Shown: in pieces, positions 60,932 to 64,000 of the stretch
Layout of the letters: each line of letters opens with the position of its first letter
Position numbering within the stretch: position 1 is the first letter of the stretch
NCBI GenBank assembly: GCA_964525045.1
Contig: CAZGFD010000016.1
Location: 15,724-79,723 of the forward strand
Length of the DNA stretch: 64,000 nt
DNA from: G020348185 sp964525045
Lineage (GTDB): Bacteria; Nitrospirota; Nitrospiria; Nitrospirales; UBA8639
Direction of reading: 5' to 3'
Notes under the pieces: generated by a model
What the model saw: only the letters and a program-made list of their open reading frames with translations
Told to the model about the DNA's origin: nothing
Databases searched by the model: none
Made by a program: the position numbers and the translations under genes

Positions 60932-63900
60932 TCACCTTAACTCCTCATAACTCTCCAACGGAGGATTAAATAATGGGAGCTTAGGACCTAAGCCTGGAGG
61001 GTAGGGTGGATCCTTAGCGCCGGGTAACAGTGGATTCGTTCCGGTTATAGGGCGAATGATAGGTACAAAACCCAAATCAGGATTGGATAAATAAGGACCC
61101 TTACCAAGGAAGGCATCAAAAACCTGGACTCTATCTGGATGAATAATCACGGTTCCAAATGTTTTCTGACCATTGGGCACTTGCAACGCCAAGGCTTCAA
61201 AAGCCTGTTCAACATTTCTACCTCTCTTTAATTTCAATATACTCCTATATAGATCATTTAAAATCCCAGGAGCATTGCCAGCTGCCGGCCCGGGACCATG
61301 AATCTGGGGAGCAGGCTGTTTAAGATCCGAAATGAGGTGAAGGAAATTAAAGTCTTGCCCCTGAGCCGAAATGTCTAAGCCCTGCTGGCTACGACCTGAA
61401 TTCCCCTTCCTCCCTCCGCCGGATGTGGGCGTCGTGGTGGGCCAATTTGTGGTGCCCCCCGAGACCAGGTTCATACTGGCTGGGCCGGTGGGGTTGTAGT
61501 CGTTGTACGTCGGTCCCGAATGGGGCAACGTCCCGCCAGAATAAGTATAGGAAGGCGCGGGTTCGTGTGCAGCAAAGACATTCACGGTTGCTAGGGTTTG
61601 GGTATAGCCGGTCGGATCGGTATACTTCAGCGGATTATTCAATACATAGCTATACCGATTGAGCGATTGCGGATTGAAGGGTTGCGGCACAATGGTGTCG
61701 GGCTGGGTGAAGCGGCCGATCAGCGGATCATAGAGACGGGCATGGTAGTCGTACAAGCCCGTCGTGCGATCCTCTTCCTGCCCCGTGTACTTATAGGCAA
61801 TATCCACATTCTGGCTGGAACTATTGACCCGCGTCTCTCCAAAGGCCCAATACGCCAATTCTTGTTCGACCGCGCCTGTGTCATCGGTCACCACACTCGT
61901 CGAACCCAAATGATCGCTGTGAAAATACGTCGTCTTGCCTGTATCCACCTGGACCATGGCGACTCGTTGGCCATTGGCAAAGATCAGTTTGGCACACGCG
62001 AGGTCGCCGCCATTCCGCACCGCGTGCTCCGTCCCGTGACACACATAGTCTTGCCCCAAATAGACCGTCACCCAGTCCTCCACCTGCTTAATGATCCGCT
62101 GCCCGTCCCCATTATACACGAAGGTGGTGACCGTGCCATCAGGGGGCGCGGCCTGGGTGCGCACGAGCACCTCGTCGAGTTGGTGTTGTGCGGCGTCTTG
62201 TTCTTCCGTCACCTGTTGGAGGGCTGTCGGAAGCTGAGAGCCCGGTGCCCGGAAGGCGGCCAAGTGCAGATACGGCGATCGGCTCCCGTGGGAAGGGGGA
62301 GGAAAATCCCAGGGCCTCAGACCTGCACTGGCGAGGCTCGGTCTGGACGCGAACTGGTGGGCCAGCTCCCCACTTCCTTCCTCTGAAGCCCCGCTATCGC
62401 CCGAGACGAGATACGTCCCGCCCCCGCGGCCCGGCTCCTCCAGGGCCCCAAAGGAGAATGCAAACGTGGCCGTGACCGTCTGGGCTTGATTCATCGTCAC
62501 GACACAGGTGGTGGCAGACCCACTACAGGCACCTCCCCAGCTGGACAATTGATAAAGAGTGAAGGGATTTGCGGTCAAGGTTACCGTGGTCCCCCCAGCA
62601 TAGTCCGTGGTGCAGGCAGAGGTAGAGTACCCACAATCGATCCCACTGGGAGTACTCGTCACCGTGCCAATCCCACTCACCCCTACTGTCAGTGTGAAGG
62701 GGCCGGGGTTCACTGCGGGCTGCACCGTTAAGGTGGCACTGGCACTGGTTACATTGCCCGCACTATTACTCACCACTACGGCAAACGTGGCCCCCGAATC
62801 CGCTGAGGCCGTCGGACTGAGCGTGTAACTCGCACTCGTCGCCCCGGCGATATTTGCTCCATTGCGCCGCCATTGATAGCTCAACGGCGCGGTCCCACTA
62901 GCGGTCACTGTAAAGGTCGCGCCGGCGGGTTCGGTCACGGTCACGTTCTGCGGCTGGGTCGTGATCGTCGGGGGGCTGGCGGCGGGCTGCACCGTCAAGG
63001 TGGCATTGGCACTGGTCACATTGCCCGCACTATTACTCACCACCACGGCAAACGTGGCCCCCGAATCGGCCAGGGCCGTCGGACTGAGGGTGTAACTTGC
63101 ACTCGTCGCCCCGGCGATTGTCGCTCCATTGCGCCGCCATTGATAGCTCAACGGCGCCGTCCCACTGGCGGTCACCGTAAAGGTCGCGGCATTCGGTTCG
63201 GTCACCGTCACGTTCTGCGGCTGGGCCGTGATACTGGGAGGTGTCGCGGTTGGTGGGGTGTCCCCACTCTCGGCCGGGCCGGTCCCGGTCGGGGTATACC
63301 CAGTTGAGGTGGTGAGGACGAGCTTATCGACCTGCACGCCATCTTCCCGCATCCAGAGATTGAGCGTATGCTCACCGACCGTCGGGATATCAATAGTGGC
63401 CACCGGCCCCTCCGTCGAGGAACCTTCCATGGTCTGGCGGGACCACGTCCAACTCGTCCCAAAATTTGACAGTTTATCACTGGTCGTGAACGCGACCCCA
63501 TCGAGCCCGATATGGAGGGAATCCCCGGTATGATTGGGCCCCGCGCCCCGCACCCACACATAATGGGTCCCGGTGGTGACAAAGTGGACGCGATAATCCA
63601 GACGCGGGCTTTGACTCACCTCACCGATCTCACGTCGCAACGTCCCGATGTCGGGGGTCGCTTCCACACCCTCTCCCCCCGAGGCCCCACCGAAAGCCAG
63701 GGTGGTCCACTGATTGCCTCCGTTGGGCGTATGCGTTTGATAATGCTCCGCTTCCAGCGAGACCAGGCCATCCCCCCCATTGGCCTGATAAAATGGCCCG
63801 GCCGGCCTCGCTTGCACCGTCAAGGTGGCACTGGCACTGGTCACGTTGCCCGCACTATTACTCACGACTACGGCAAATGTCGCGCCCGAATCGGCCGGGG

Positions 63901-64000
63901 CCGTTGGACTGAGCGTGTAACTCGCACTCGTCGCCCCGGCGATTGTCGCTCCATTGCGCCGCCATTGATAGCTCAACGGCGCCGTCCCACTGGCGGTCAC
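60932..64000 (-). CDS. Large Rhs-repeat surface protein with Ig-like, carbohydrate-binding-like and InlB-like modules (partial, N-terminus off the window)
   Basis: The frame is open to the right edge, so the N-terminus is missing; 1022 residues are visible. In order they are: an Ig-like unit (PLSYQWRRNGATIAGATSAS); a CBM-like beta-sandwich (VSLEAEHYQTHTPNGGNQWT to NLWMREDGVQVDKLVLTTS); two more near-identical Ig-like units; an InlB/bacterial-repeat-type domain (GIGTVTSTPSGIDCGYSTSA, WGGACSGSATTCVVTMNQAQ); an Rhs core ending NNPLKYTDPTG; and a unique tail of about 220 residues, the presumed toxin (NVEQAFEALALQVPNGQKTF). Rhs shells enclose a C-terminal toxin. Tail activity was not recognised. 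Confidence 0.85.
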   Translation of the reverse strand: MTASGTAPLSYQWRRNGATIAGATSASYTLSPTAPADSGATFAVVVSNSAGNVTSASATLTVQARPAGPFYQANGGDGLVSLEAEHYQTHTPNGGNQWTTLAFGGASGGEGVEATPDIGTLRREIGEVSQSPRLDYRVHFVTTGTHYVWVRGAGPNHTGDSLHIGLDGVAFTTSDKLSNFGTSWTWSRQTMEGSSTEGPVATIDIPTVGEHTLNLWMREDGVQVDKLVLTTSTGYTPTGTGPAESGDTPPTATPPSITAQPQNVTVTEPNAATFTVTASGTAPLSYQWRRNGATIAGATSASYTLSPTALADSGATFAVVVSNSAGNVTSANATLTVQPAASPPTITTQPQNVTVTEPAGATFTVTASGTAPLSYQWRRNGANIAGATSASYTLSPTASADSGATFAVVVSNSAGNVTSASATLTVQPAVNPGPFTLTVGVSGIGTVTSTPSGIDCGYSTSACTTDYAGGTTVTLTANPFTLYQLSSWGGACSGSATTCVVTMNQAQTVTATFAFSFGALEEPGRGGGTYLVSGDSGASEEGSGELAHQFASRPSLASAGLRPWDFPPPSHGSRSPYLHLAAFRAPGSQLPTALQQVTEEQDAAQHQLDEVLVRTQAAPPDGTVTTFVYNGDGQRIIKQVEDWVTVYLGQDYVCHGTEHAVRNGGDLACAKLIFANGQRVAMVQVDTGKTTYFHSDHLGSTSVVTDDTGAVEQELAYWAFGETRVNSSSQNVDIAYKYTGQEEDRTTGLYDYHARLYDPLIGRFTQPDTIVPQPFNPQSLNRYSYVLNNPLKYTDPTGYTQTLATVNVFAAHEPAPSYTYSGGTLPHSGPTYNDYNPTGPASMNLVSGGTTNWPTTTPTSGGGRKGNSGRSQQGLDISAQGQDFNFLHLISDLKQPAPQIHGPGPAAGNAPGILNDLYRSILKLKRGRNVEQAFEALALQVPNGQKTFGTVIIHPDRVQVFDAFLGKGPYLSNPDLGFVPIIRPITGTNPLLPGAKDPPYPPGLGPKLPLFNPPLESYEELR
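61882..62194 (-). repeat. 313-bp Rhs core segment identical to 56561-56873
   Basis: The segment from CATCGGTCACCACACTCGTC to the GGTGTTGTGCGGC end reads the same at both sites; flanking core DNA is only similar. Such identity between separated copies suggests recent duplication or gene conversion. Confidence 0.8.
62717..64000 (-). repeat. Near-identical Ig-like domain repeats
   Basis: Units of about 260 bp start at about 62717, 62983 and 63809 (the last cut by the window edge), each encoding TVTASGTAPLSYQWRRNGA and ATLTVQ-type ends. A carbohydrate-binding-like module separates the third from the first two. Copy number may vary between strains. Confidence 0.8.

Noticed and set aside
61598..62386. 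Long open frame opposite the Rhs core, with a similar one at 56298-56993
   Set aside because: Both are antisense to the duplicated Rhs core, and their mutual similarity comes only from that duplication.

Overview
The window looks like a chromosome segment of a Gram-negative bacterium, most plausibly a member of the Nitrospirota (Nitrospira-like). This placement is an inference. It rests on the mix of periplasmic kinesin-light-chain-type TPR proteins, lipoproteins and outer-membrane proteins, B12-dependent methionine synthase with B12-type radical SAM enzymes, and moderate GC with many Shine-Dalgarno-led genes. No 16S rRNA or nitrite oxidoreductase gene is present to confirm it.

Layout. Positions 1-13 kb hold accessory and housekeeping genes: a truncated sugar-binding protein, a Rieske-flavodoxin fusion, a DCC-family protein, a caspase-like TPR protein lacking the catalytic Cys, a second TPR protein, a short MutY with a separate MutT-like partner, a PolB-type exonuclease and several small unknowns. 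Positions 14-18 kb hold metH. Positions 19-26 kb hold two tandem paralogous B12-binding radical SAM enzymes, a third radical SAM enzyme and a PhzF-family enzyme, which may form an uncharacterised pathway. Positions 26-32 kb hold MoaB, a thioredoxin-like ferredoxin, a metallophosphoesterase, a zinc-type group (Fur-family regulator with a perfect dyad operator, MerC-like protein, His-rich protein), DAHP synthase and FlgM. Positions 32-45 kb hold a ferredoxin-reductase-like protein, a glycosyltransferase-like protein, a DnaJ-domain protein, patatin, GlcG/HbpS, NifU-C plus amidohydrolase, tRNA-Ser, an outer-membrane barrel, SerS, RNase PH and RdgB.

Positions 45.8-54.0 kb are an integrated mobile element in tRNA-Pro(UGG). 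It is bounded by a 46-bp duplication of the tRNA 3' end and carries a tyrosine integrase beside the tRNA, small ribbon-helix-helix regulators around a dyad-rich divergent region, an AlpA-like helix-turn-helix protein, a RepA-like AAA ATPase and an adjacent repeat-rich origin-like region with a G7/C7 hairpin. No structural phage genes are visible, so it resembles a replication-competent satellite or small integrative plasmid.

Positions 55-64 kb are an Rhs polymorphic-toxin region next to a HigBA toxin-antitoxin pair. A large Rhs protein (running off the right edge, with Ig-like, carbohydrate-binding-like and InlB-like modules) is followed by a TPR gene, an Rhs core fragment with a different tail, a paralogous TPR gene, and a third Rhs fragment with a third tail. 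This alternating order looks like an array of displaced Rhs tips with candidate TPR immunity or partner proteins, and it is the most interesting system in the window. Dispersed REP-like palindromes with compensatory stem changes occur at 23.4 and 29.9 kb.
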